Shown here: positions 1-5,369 of the stretch, in pieces
How the letters are laid out: each line of letters begins with the position of its first letter
Position numbering within the stretch: the first letter of the stretch is position 1
NCBI GenBank assembly: GCA_035295665.1
Contig: DATGIQ010000170.1
Coordinates: 1-9,625 of the forward strand
Source: DATGIQ01 sp035295665
GTDB lineage: Bacteria > Planctomycetota > Planctomycetia > Gemmatales > Gemmataceae
Length of the DNA stretch: 9,625 nt
Direction of reading: 5' to 3'
Position numbers and translations under genes: made by a program
The notes under the pieces: generated by a model
Seen by the model: the letters and a program-made list of their open reading frames with translations, nothing else
What the model was told of the DNA's origin: nothing
Database searches by the model: none

Positions 1-734
1 ATGCGCTGGAGGGCATCCCGATCCGAGAGGTAATAAATCTTATTGCCGCTCCACATCGGGATAATGTCCTGGTCCAGCGTGTTCGTGATGTTCTCCGTCT
101 TTTTGGTCTCGAAATCATAGATCCAGATGTCATCCGCCATGCCGCCGCGGTACCGTTTCCAGGTGCGGAACTCGCGGAAGACGCGGTTATAAGCCAGCTT
201 GCGGTCGTCCGGTGAGAACGAGCAAAAGCCGCCGCGCGGCAACGGCAGCTGCTCGGGCAAGCCACCGGTTGGCGCCACCAGGTAGAGCTTACCGAGGAAG
301 GGATTGGCCTCATGCATGCGCGAACGAAAAACAATGTGTTTGCCGTCATGCTTCCAGCCCATGACGATGTTGTTCGGGCCCATGCGGTCGGAGACATCGT
401 CGCGGTCGAGGGTTGCCGTGAATGTGAGGCGCTTCGGTTCGCCGCCCTCGGACGGGATGAGGTACACTTCGGTATTGCCGTCGTACTGGCCGGTGAAGGC
501 GATCCATTTGCCGTCGGGTGAGAAGCGGGCAAACATCTCGAAGCCCTCATGGTTGGTAAGCTTCCGAGCCGTGCCGCCGGTGGCCGGGACGGTGTAGAGA
601 TCGCCAGCGTAAGTAAACACGAGCTGATTACCGTGGATCGCAGGGAAGCGCAAGAGCCGGGCCTCGTCCTGGGCCCGCGCAACCGCAACCGACGTGAACA
701 ACGACATAGCCACCAGGAGCCGCATGCTTCGCAT
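1..734 (-). CDS. Tricorn protease homologue, secreted, N-terminal part (runs off left edge)
   Basis: The first about 244 residues of a bacterial tricorn-type protease are encoded here; such proteins usually exceed 1,000 residues and carry beta-propellers, a PDZ domain and a C-terminal S41-type serine protease domain, all of which would lie left of the window. What is visible is a signal peptide (residues 1-22, hydrophobic LLVAMSLFTSVAVA ending ARA-Q) and the first propeller blades, with the typical strings FPAIHGNQLVFTYAGDLYTVPA, LTNHEGFEMFARFSPDGKWIAFTG and DRMGPNNIVMGW. The start at 734 is supported by GAGGAGG five bases upstream; a second ATG three codons in is possible. The protein probably acts outside the cytoplasm, degrading peptides. 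It is separated from the next gene upstream by 114 bases and is probably its own transcription unit. The family assignment rests on the N-terminal propeller only, because the protease domain is not in view. Confidence 0.9.
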   Translation of the reverse strand, partial: MRSMRLLVAMSLFTSVAVARAQDEARLLRFPAIHGNQLVFTYAGDLYTVPATGGTARKLTNHEGFEMFARFSPDGKWIAFTGQYDGNTEVYLIPSEGGEPKRLTFTATLDRDDVSDRMGPNNIVMGWKHDGKHIVFRSRMHEANPFLGKLYLVAPTGGLPEQLPLPRGGFCSFSPDDRKLAYNRVFREFRTWKRYRGGMADDIWIYDFETKKTENITNTLDQDIIPMWSGNKIYYLSDRDALQR

Positions 735-848
735 GATTGCCTCCTCACGCGGTGCCCCGAACGACCTCGGAGGTCACGTGGGTGCTCGAGACCAATTCCC
801 CGACTCGCCCAACCGGGCGGAACTCTACCTACCTTTGTACGATTTTAA

Positions 849-1097
849 CTACCGCATCATGCGACGACCGCGTTCGAACATGTCAAAGGACCGCCTTGCT
901 TTGGCATGAACGAAGGCCACGAGATCCGCGAAATTGACATAACCATTGTACTCGGCGCGATCCTCGGCAGTGAAAACACTGTCGATGCACGCCTCCCCAA
1001 GTGCCGCAATACGAAGCGCATCCGCTTGGCTAAAGTTGAAGTCCTCGAGAAAAGGCCGAGCCGCGTGAGGCGAGAGCCGCCTTTTCCCAAAGACCAT
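849..1097 (-). CDS. Small planctomycete-type hypothetical protein (82 aa)
   Basis: This encodes an 82-residue soluble protein with the layout LSPHAARPFLEDFNFSQADALRIAALGE...VFTAEDRAEYNGYVNFADLVAFVHAKARRSF. That pattern (short N-terminal arm, a helix with ALRI, a threonine-acid turn, a second helix ending in KARRS) matches a family of short uncharacterised proteins I know as very common in planctomycete genomes, usually ending in QSKARRAL or similar. No catalytic motif is visible and the function is unknown. The only in-frame ATG is used; the ribosome binding site is poor (GGCGGG directly before the start), so the true start is uncertain. It stands alone, with no close partner gene. Coding is supported by resemblance to the family and not by context. 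Confidence 0.6.
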   Translation of the reverse strand: MVFGKRRLSPHAARPFLEDFNFSQADALRIAALGEACIDSVFTAEDRAEYNGYVNFADLVAFVHAKARRSFDMFERGRRMMR

Positions 1098-1356
1098 TAC
1101 CCGCCGCGACTAGATAGCAACTTCGTAGCTTGCTCATTCTCTCTGGGTACGCATGACGCTTCTCCGCCTCCGGCGCATTTTCCTCACGCCAGCTACTGGG
1201 ACGGGCGAACTCCACGGAGAAATTCCACGGGACCGAGAATAACGGCAAGGTGTAAGGGCTACCGGCCCAACTTTTGAACCGGTAAAGCAAGTGGATTGTT
1301 GTTCCGCGGTGATTCAGCGCTTCAGGTATCCAACTCGATCCGCTTTCGAATGCACA

Positions 1357-2091
1357 TTACAGGCCTGCGTGCATAAGCTTTATGGGCTGGTGGCAAGGCA
1401 TCGGAATCTCTCGATCTAGTGTCGGGCCCAGGCTCCAACTTTTTCCGTCCACGATGATATCCTCGACGCCCTTGGCTGGTATCTCCCTCCGCAGGCTGTC
1501 GATGGTCGCCTGGCGGTCATGGGACGCCTCGTCGCGGAACTTGAAATGGACACCCCGTCGTTCGGCTAGCCCTGGTGTTTGGCTCGACGCTGGATGCTTG
1601 CCAGCGATCAGGTCGGCCAGTGGCTGATTGTCGAGGTATTGGTAGATGCCAGTTTCCCCCGCCGTGTGGTTGCACCAGCGCCACAAGGCGGTTCCTAGGT
1701 CTGTTAACTCCGCCGGCGTGGCGTGCCATTGCAGGATCACATCGCAATTGATGGACATGACGAGCTCCTTTGCGCTGGTCTTGGGAAAGCCGATCCTCGC
1801 GGAAACCGCCCGGTGGATTTCGGCGATCACCACAATGAGGGCGACGGCAATCAGCACACTCCCCGGTAGGGGCGCGAAGAAAGCGACCAAAGCGGCGCCC
1901 ACCATCGCTTTGAAGTACCTGGGGCCGTAACGACTCTTCAGTTGCTTGAATCTCTTCTTCACCTGGACGATGACTCCGGTCAACACCTTGCGGGACAACG
2001 TGCTGACCTGACGACCCAGCCTGTTGGTGTCTGTTCCACGTTGACTACCCAGCACGGCTCTCAGCAAGCTCGGCTGTGCGGGCGGCGACAA
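1357..2091 (-). CDS. Hypothetical protein: one-TM membrane segment joined to a soluble C-terminal domain
   Basis: This open frame of 244 codons begins with TTG one base after the stop of the upstream membrane-protein gene, which suggests translational coupling. Residues 44-62 are basic (VKKRFKQLKSRYGPRYFK), residues about 63-91 form a hydrophobic span broken by PLPG, and residues 112-244 are soluble, with DLGTALWRWCNHTAGETGIYQYLDNQPLADLIAG and SLRREIPAKGVEDIIVDGKSW. The first 43 residues look less conserved in character, and a GTG start at 1962 (VKKRF) is a reasonable alternative. The ATG at 1758 (codon 112) has its own strong AAGGAG six bases upstream, so the soluble part may be made separately as a 133-residue protein. 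I recognise no characterised family. The parts resemble two small planctomycete genes that here share one frame. I am sure of coding in the region, less so of how many products it gives. Confidence 0.65.
   Translation of the reverse strand: MSPPAQPSLLRAVLGSQRGTDTNRLGRQVSTLSRKVLTGVIVQVKKRFKQLKSRYGPRYFKAMVGAALVAFFAPLPGSVLIAVALIVVIAEIHRAVSARIGFPKTSAKELVMSINCDVILQWHATPAELTDLGTALWRWCNHTAGETGIYQYLDNQPLADLIAGKHPASSQTPGLAERRGVHFKFRDEASHDRQATIDSLRREIPAKGVEDIIVDGKSWSLGPTLDREIPMPCHQPIKLMHAGL
1756..1770 (-). promoter_or_regulatory. Internal ribosome binding site and ATG inside the 244-codon frame
   Basis: On the minus strand AAGGAG (1765-1770) is followed after six bases by ATG (1756-1758), in frame with the long reading frame as codon 112. 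This is a better translation start than the TTG at 2091. It marks where the membrane part ends and the soluble domain (MSINCDVILQWHATPAELTDLG...) begins, so it probably gives a separate 133-residue product. Whether the longer form is also made cannot be told from the sequence. Confidence 0.6.
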
Positions 2092-2092
2092 G

Positions 2093-2686
2093 TTAATACC
2101 CCTTAAACTCTTTGCGAACCCAAATAGAGAGGACTCTCAGAACCGAATATAAGAGATACACGACAAAGCCACTCGCAATCCCAGCGAGAGTTCCCCCGGC
2201 AATACCCGCCAATGTGGCAAGGATGCCTCCTTGGCCGGCACCGTGGATGCCTGCTCCAAGGGCGACGAAAGTCGCAACACCAATGACGACCACAGGCATA
2301 TCCTGGTCCTCGTGGAACAACTCGTATAAGACTCTCGTCGCTGCCCCGCCCAGAGCGCCACAAATAGCTCCCAGGAGCAGGCTCACCAGCGCCCCCGGCC
2401 TTGTCCAGCCTGGGCTGAGCCTTTCCGATGCGGGGCCGATGATCCAGCCAATGCCCCAACCCAAGAGCGCGAAAAGTACTGCCAGGACCAAGGCCCAGCG
2501 ACTCGCCCCCGAAAAGAGGATCCTTCGCGCTTGCCGCATCTCCAGCAGCTCTTTCCGGTCAAAGGTTTTTCGGCGGTCTTGGCCCCGCCGTCTTTCCGTG
2601 TTCTGGTCTCCAGCGCGCAAGGCGGAAGAAGGATCCGCGGCACCGCCGTTATTCTGCTTCCCAGTCTCAAATGCGTGTGCTTGCAT
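2093..2686 (-). CDS. Polytopic membrane protein of unknown function (197 aa)
   Basis: The protein has a charged cytoplasmic-type N-terminus (ERRRGQDRRKTFDRKELLEMRQARR, residues 31-55) and then membrane spans at about 63-84, 98-117, 131-147 and 155-185, the last long enough for one or two passes. Spans two to four are glycine- and alanine-rich (LLLGAICGALGGAATRVLY, GAGIHGAGQGGILATLAGIAGG), similar in style to glycine-zipper or GlsB-like small membrane proteins. The acidic stretch LFHEDQDMP lies between spans two and three. Start: adjacent GTG (2689) and ATG (2686) are available, with only a weak GGAAAGAGA ahead; I use ATG. It follows the bS21 gene by 30 bases and precedes the next gene by a single base, so the three are probably one transcript. 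I do not recognise a named family; a role in envelope stress is only suggested by the neighbours. Confidence 0.75.
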   Translation of the reverse strand: MQAHAFETGKQNNGGAADPSSALRAGDQNTERRRGQDRRKTFDRKELLEMRQARRILFSGASRWALVLAVLFALLGWGIGWIIGPASERLSPGWTRPGALVSLLLGAICGALGGAATRVLYELFHEDQDMPVVVIGVATFVALGAGIHGAGQGGILATLAGIAGGTLAGIASGFVVYLLYSVLRVLSIWVRKEFKGY

Positions 2687-2716
2687 CACTGTGGTTCTCT
2701 TTCCAGCATTGTTTCT

Positions 2717-2941
2717 TCAACTCCGGACGTGGCTGCTCGTCCCGTTCTGAGATAGCATCTTGCCTTTGCGGATCGCGCTTTGCTTGCGCAGCTTGGTACG
2801 CCGTCGAAGCTCGCACGGTTTTTCATAGTATTTGCGCTTGCGTAGCTCTTTGGTAAGACCACTCCGCTCCAGAAGCTTCTTGAAGCGGCGCAACGCCGCA
2901 CCGATCGGTTCGCGGTCGTGGACACGCATCCGTAGTGGCAT
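2717..2941 (-). CDS. rpsU: 30S ribosomal protein bS21
   Basis: This encodes a 74-residue, strongly basic protein with the bS21 signature: MPLRMRVHDREPIGAALRRFKKLLERSGLTKELRKRKYYEKPCELRRRTKLRKQSAIRK. bS21 sits on the 30S platform near the anti-Shine-Dalgarno end of 16S rRNA and influences initiation. The start at 2941 was chosen because AAGGAG lies five bases upstream and because the family begins right at the basic first strand; longer in-frame or overlapping frames upstream have no such site. The tail after residue 62 (LSQNGTSSHVRS) is not basic and is extra compared with short homologues. It is placed among small membrane and stress-type genes and not with dnaG/rpoD, which suggests a second, accessory copy in the genome. 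That cannot be proved from the window. The leader holds an inverted repeat at 3027-3041. Confidence 0.93.
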   Translation of the reverse strand: MPLRMRVHDREPIGAALRRFKKLLERSGLTKELRKRKYYEKPCELRRRTKLRKQSAIRKGKMLSQNGTSSHVRS

Positions 2942-3026
2942 GTTTTCTCCTTGAAGATGTCTTGCCATGGAGCTGGCGTTTTCGACACGGCCAACTCCTG
3001 GTTCCTCGGTGGTTCAGTTCCAGGTG

Positions 3027-3041
3027 CGTCGTTCAACGACG
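3027..3041. repeat. 15-bp perfect inverted repeat upstream of rpsU
   Basis: CGTCGTT and AACGACG flank a single central base, 86 bases before the rpsU start codon. It could be an operator, or open into a short hairpin in the rpsU leader. It lies between the DUF3309 gene (ends at 3142) and rpsU. Seven-base arms can arise by chance in GC-rich DNA, so the functional reading is tentative. Confidence 0.3.
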
Positions 3042-3141
3042 TGCCAATTGCCGCCGACCCGTCGCCCAACAGGGCATGTTCGCCTTGAGCGTGGTCCCGA
3101 GACGCCGCAGAACCGCTTGGCGACGGCCACCAACTTCAGCG

Positions 3142-3300
3142 TCAGACGCGTCCCATGAACACGAGCACTAACAGAATCACCACTATCAGCCCCAAGCCAC
3201 CAGTGGGTCCGTAGCCCCAATTGCGGCTGTGGCCCCAGGTGGGCAGGACGCCCAAGAGCATGAGGATCAGGATGATCAGCACGATCAATCCGAGAGACAT
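3142..3300 (-). CDS. DUF3309 family membrane mini-protein (52 aa)
   Basis: This is a very short gene encoding MSLGLIVLIILILMLLGVLP, then TWGHSRNWGYGPTGGLGLIV, then VILLVLVFMGRV. It has the exact DUF3309 plan: a first hydrophobic helix ending LLGVLP-W, a central polar Tyr/Gly-rich turn (SRNWGYGPTGG), and a second hydrophobic helix with LLVLV. Family members are about 50 residues, so this copy is complete. The start is supported by AAGGGG about six bases upstream. It lies 56 bases after the stop of the GlsB/YeaQ-type gene, in the same direction, and the two are probably co-transcribed. The function of the family is unknown; such genes are often found among osmotic or general stress genes, and the neighbours here fit that. 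A two-helix hairpin in the inner membrane is the likely topology. Confidence 0.88.
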   Translation of the reverse strand: MSLGLIVLIILILMLLGVLPTWGHSRNWGYGPTGGLGLIVVILLVLVFMGRV

Positions 3301-3356
3301 GGAAGACCCCTTTCGATGGTCTGAGAGATGATGGCGATCGTAGATGCGTCGAGGCG

Positions 3357-3644
3357 TTATGGGGACGTAGTCTTGTAACCATTCAGCCTCCGCGCATAAG
3401 CGATACCGGCCGAGAACGCAATCACGATCACCGCCCCGAGTAGAGACACCAGGAGGTTGCCGGATTGAAATTGATCATCCACGGCCGGCCAGTAGATATA
3501 AGAAATCATCCCACCGACTAGGGCTCCTACCATGCCGAGGACCATGGTGCCCAGGATGCGGATGGGTTGCCGCCCAGGGTACAACATCCGGGCAGCGGCC
3601 CCCGCCAATAGGCCGATCAAGGCGAATACAAAGACGTTCCACAT
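3357..3644 (-). CDS. GlsB/YeaQ/YmgE-type (transglycosylase-associated family) membrane protein
   Basis: This encodes a 95-residue membrane protein with three hydrophobic segments (about 3-20, 30-51, 64-85). The GlsB/YeaQ/YmgE hallmark is present: GLLAGAAARMLYPGRQPIRILGTMVLGMVGALVGGMI, that is, a small-residue first helix, a PG turn and a glycine-rich second helix. The family is named transglycosylase-associated but is really a small stress-linked inner-membrane protein of unknown mechanism. The usual length is about 80-90; here the loop YWPAVDDQFQSG and the basic end ARRLNGYKTT add a little. The start at 3644 fits the family and has GGAAGAAAGGA just before it. A longer in-frame ATG at 3827 lies inside the repeated terminator element and is rejected. 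Upstream are a perfect 18-bp palindrome and the terminator element, so expression is probably controlled. Confidence 0.88.
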   Translation of the reverse strand: MWNVFVFALIGLLAGAAARMLYPGRQPIRILGTMVLGMVGALVGGMISYIYWPAVDDQFQSGNLLVSLLGAVIVIAFSAGIAYARRLNGYKTTSP

Positions 3645-3699
3645 AGTCCTTTCTTCCTCTGTAGGCGATAGTTGGAATTTCCGGCAACGGGCGCAGGGC

Positions 3700-3717
3700 C
3701 ACGTCAATTTTGACGTG
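3700..3717. promoter_or_regulatory. 18-bp perfect palindrome, candidate operator of the GlsB/YeaQ-type gene
   Basis: CACGTCAA-TT-TTGACGTG has two eight-base arms around a two-base AT centre, 55 bases before the start codon of the GlsB/YeaQ-type gene and just after the terminator hairpin. The size and symmetry suit a dimeric repressor or activator. Each arm contains TTGACG, which could serve as a -35 hexamer, although I see no good -10 at the right distance on the minus strand. The regulator is unknown. Confidence 0.5.
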
Positions 3718-3734
3718 ACGCGCCACCGAGAGCC

Positions 3735-3784
3735 AAAAAAAGCCGACGCGATGGAACACGCTAAGGTGTTCGACCACGTCGGCT
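3735..3784 (-). terminator. Rho-independent terminator, copy 1
   Basis: Read on the minus strand, AGCCGACG (3777-3784) pairs with CGTCGGCT (3741-3748), with an inner hairpin GAACAC/GTGTTC (3766-3771 with 3754-3759), and the stem is followed at once by seven T (3735-3741, the first being the last stem base). It would end transcripts coming from the zinc-ribbon and GH130 side, or a short leader RNA started at 3894. It forms the 3' part of the repeated element. Confidence 0.8.
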
Positions 3785-3848
3785 TACTCGTCAACAAGCC
3801 TCCCGGCCCGGCCGGATTGCTCCTCATCTAGTCGTCCGACGACTTCGA
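3735..3848 (-). repeat. Repeated structured element, copy 1 (leader of the GlsB/YeaQ-type gene)
   Basis: Copy 1 of an element that recurs at 8582-8696; I count about 19 differences in 102 aligned columns and no gaps. On the minus strand it reads hairpin one (GTCGT-CGG-ACGAC, 3831-3843), a conserved linker CTAGATGA, hairpin two (TCCGGC-CGG-GCCGGG, 3802-3816), a conserved ACGAGTA, and the terminator. It ends about 90 bases before the start codon of the GlsB/YeaQ-type gene. It may be a small RNA with its own promoter or an attenuating leader. A mobile terminator repeat is the simpler alternative. Confidence 0.75.
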
Positions 3849-3866
3849 ATTGGTATTTACACTCTC

Positions 3867-3894
3867 ATTGTATGGCTCGGCGCGGGGAATGCAA
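3867..3894 (-). promoter_or_regulatory. Candidate sigma-70 promoter for element copy 1
   Basis: On the minus strand TTGCAT (3889-3894) is followed after 16 bases by TACAAT (3867-3872), five of six matches to the -10 consensus. Transcription would begin near 3860 and run into hairpin one of the element, giving an RNA of about 125 bases that ends at the terminator. The match is by eye only, and planctomycete promoters are not well defined. Confidence 0.4.
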
Positions 3895-3956
3895 ATGGAT
3901 TGTAAGGGGAGTCTCCAAGCGAGGACTGCGTCAGCAGGCCGCCTACGCTTCCGTGT

Positions 3957-4190
3957 TCACTCTTTCACGCCTGCAACGTCGGACTCCTTGGTAGTACGGA
4001 ATGCTCTGTGGGTGTGCCACATACGCAAGTCGGTGCCGGTCTGATCCTTGCAAACAGGGCATTCGGGATCGTGGGTCAGGTAGTAAGAAAACGTAGCGTA
4101 CAGGTTGCGATTGCATCGTGGGCAACGGCCGCGGACCCATCGCCAGCGGTCGCGTAACAATAGCAACAGTTTCCGAGGACTGGTTAACAT
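3957..4190 (-). CDS. Small zinc-ribbon-like protein (77 aa)
   Basis: This encodes a 77-residue protein with two CxxC knuckles, CPRC at 23-26 and CPVC at 44-47, spaced 17 residues apart, as in rubredoxin-like or zinc-ribbon folds that hold one metal with four cysteines. A short hydrophobic/basic run (LLLLLRDRWRWVRGR) precedes the first knuckle. It may be a weak membrane anchor or a helix. The tail (WHTHRAFRTTKESDVAGVKE) is polar. A strong AAGGAGGA five bases before ATG 4190 sets the start; a competing frame beginning at 4212 has no such site. It lies 92 bases downstream of the GH130 gene in the same direction, so it may be the last gene of that cluster, ending before terminator copy 1. No named family is recognised, and neither partner nor target is known. 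Confidence 0.72.
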   Translation of the reverse strand: MLTSPRKLLLLLRDRWRWVRGRCPRCNRNLYATFSYYLTHDPECPVCKDQTGTDLRMWHTHRAFRTTKESDVAGVKE

Positions 4191-4282
4191 CGCACTCCTC
4201 CTTCAGAACCACGAAAACGACCTCTTACCATGAACACATTTCGCGGAGCCGTCCGCTGCCGCTCGACCCGGCGCATTTCTCC

Positions 4283-5287
4283 TCAATCGGGCAATATCAT
4301 GCCCAGCCGTTTGCGCGTCGGAGGTGCAGGGCACTTGCGCAGGTAGCTGATCAGATCGGTGAGCTGGGCGGTAGCCAAGGCCAGGCAACTGTCCGCGCCG
4401 CCGTAATAAATGCGGATCATGCCACTTGACTTGTCCAGAATCCAGCCGCAGGGGAAAACCACGCCGTTGACGTCCCCCTGGCGCTCGTAGGGCATCTCCG
4501 CCGCGAACAGCCATTCGTCGCTGCGGCGCAGAACCCGGCGCGGGTCTTCCAGGTCGAGCAGCGCGAGCCCCAGGCGGTACAGGCACCCCCCAGTAGTGTG
4601 TCGGACGCCGTGGTAGAGGAGCAGCCAGCCCTCCGAGGTCTCCAGCGGGGGAGGGCTCAGACCGATCTTGTTGGCGTCCCACCACGCGCCGCGCCGGGCG
4701 TGCAACAAGATGTGGTGGTCGCCCCAGTGCGTCAGGTCCGGCGAGAACGACAGCCAGATGTGCGCGCCTGAGCTGCCCGCCGAAACCGGACGGTGGATCA
4801 TGGCGTATCGACCTTTGAAGCGGCGGGGGAAAACGGCCGCGTCTTTGTCCTCCGGCGGCATGACCGGCCCCAGCCGGGTGAAGGCACTGAAATCTTTGGT
4901 ATGTGCCAGCGAGACCATCGGCCCGCTCGGCGAGAAAGCCGTGTAGGCGATGATCCACTCCTGGCGCTCCTCGATCCAGGTCAGGCGCGGGTCTTCCACG
5001 CCCCACTCCTCCTCCGAGAAACTGGCCGGGTCTGGGGCGAAGCTAGGCTCGGAGTCGATGTGCCAGTTCGACACACCGTCGTTGCTCCGGGCCACGGTCA
5101 GGTGTGAATGGCCCCGGCGGTCCTCGACGCGGACGAGCAGAACCGTTTCGTCCTTCATCTGGCAGGCCCCGGCATTGAACACGGTGTGGGCCGGATACGG
5201 CCAGTCCTGCGCCGTGAGGATCGGGTTGGCAGCATGGCGCTGGAACAGTTCGGTATATAGGCCAGGCGTTTTCGATTCCCGCATCAT
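4283..5287 (-). CDS. Glycoside hydrolase family 130 protein (mannoside phosphorylase-like)
   Basis: This encodes a 334-residue five-bladed beta-propeller protein of GH130. Visible family blocks are NPILTAQDWPYPAHTVFNAG (21-40), LTVARSNDGVSNW (63-75), GVEDPRLTWIEERQEWIIAYTAFS (96-119, with the EDPR motif near the catalytic region), MIHRPVS (163-169), WLSFSPDLTHW (178-188), WWDANKIGLSPPPLETSEGWLLLYHG (202-227), and the closing blade YERQGDVNGVVFPCGWIL and IRIYYGGADSCLALATA. Family members mostly cleave beta-mannosides by phosphorolysis, releasing mannose-1-phosphate; some are hydrolases, and which applies cannot be read here. No signal peptide is seen, so it is cytoplasmic. The start at 5287 (ATGATG) is set by AAGGAAG five bases upstream; the longer frame to 5455 would overlap the neighbouring gene and lacks family similarity. 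It lies 82 bases after the toroid gene and probably acts with it and the GT4. Confidence 0.92.
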   Translation of the reverse strand: MMRESKTPGLYTELFQRHAANPILTAQDWPYPAHTVFNAGACQMKDETVLLVRVEDRRGHSHLTVARSNDGVSNWHIDSEPSFAPDPASFSEEEWGVEDPRLTWIEERQEWIIAYTAFSPSGPMVSLAHTKDFSAFTRLGPVMPPEDKDAAVFPRRFKGRYAMIHRPVSAGSSGAHIWLSFSPDLTHWGDHHILLHARRGAWWDANKIGLSPPPLETSEGWLLLYHGVRHTTGGCLYRLGLALLDLEDPRRVLRRSDEWLFAAEMPYERQGDVNGVVFPCGWILDKSSGMIRIYYGGADSCLALATAQLTDLISYLRKCPAPPTRKRLGMILPD

Positions 5288-5369
5288 GAAGACTTCCTTG
5301 GATACTCGGAAGCATGAAAGATGCACCGGAAACCATTCTTCCAGTTGATCCTTCACGGTTTCGAAGGAG

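Noticed and set aside
763..775. 13-bp palindrome GACCTC-G-GAGGTC upstream of the tricorn-like gene
   Set aside because: Short arms in GC-rich DNA with no second copy seen; kept only as a note.
906..1277. Plus-strand open frame of 123 codons opposite the 82-aa gene
   Set aside because: No recognisable domain, no convincing ribosome binding site, and low-complexity composition in its second half.
1030..1290. Minus-strand open frame of 86 codons overlapping the 82-aa gene
   Set aside because: It has no recognisable motif, and its last 20 or so codons only restate the neighbouring gene in another frame.
3685..3702. Sigma-54-like TGGC...TTGC upstream of the GlsB/YeaQ-type gene
   Set aside because: The distance between the GG and GC elements is 13 and not 10 bases, so it does not fit.
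3645..3827. In-frame N-terminal extension of the GlsB/YeaQ-type protein to an ATG at 3827
   Set aside because: The extension would be translated from the terminator element, and the family starts at the MWNVF methionine.
3736..3831. Conserved plus-strand peptide (KKAD...VFDHVGLLVN...AGLLLI) present in both element copies
   Set aside because: The two copies stay open in the same frame, but the opposite strand is open as well, there is no ribosome binding site, and the differences keep RNA pairing, so it is more likely a by-product of a structured repeat.
4203..5006. Minus-strand open frame of 267 codons overlapping the GH130 gene
   Set aside because: Out-of-frame shadow rich in Arg, Pro and Gly with no family similarity; the GH130 frame explains the region.
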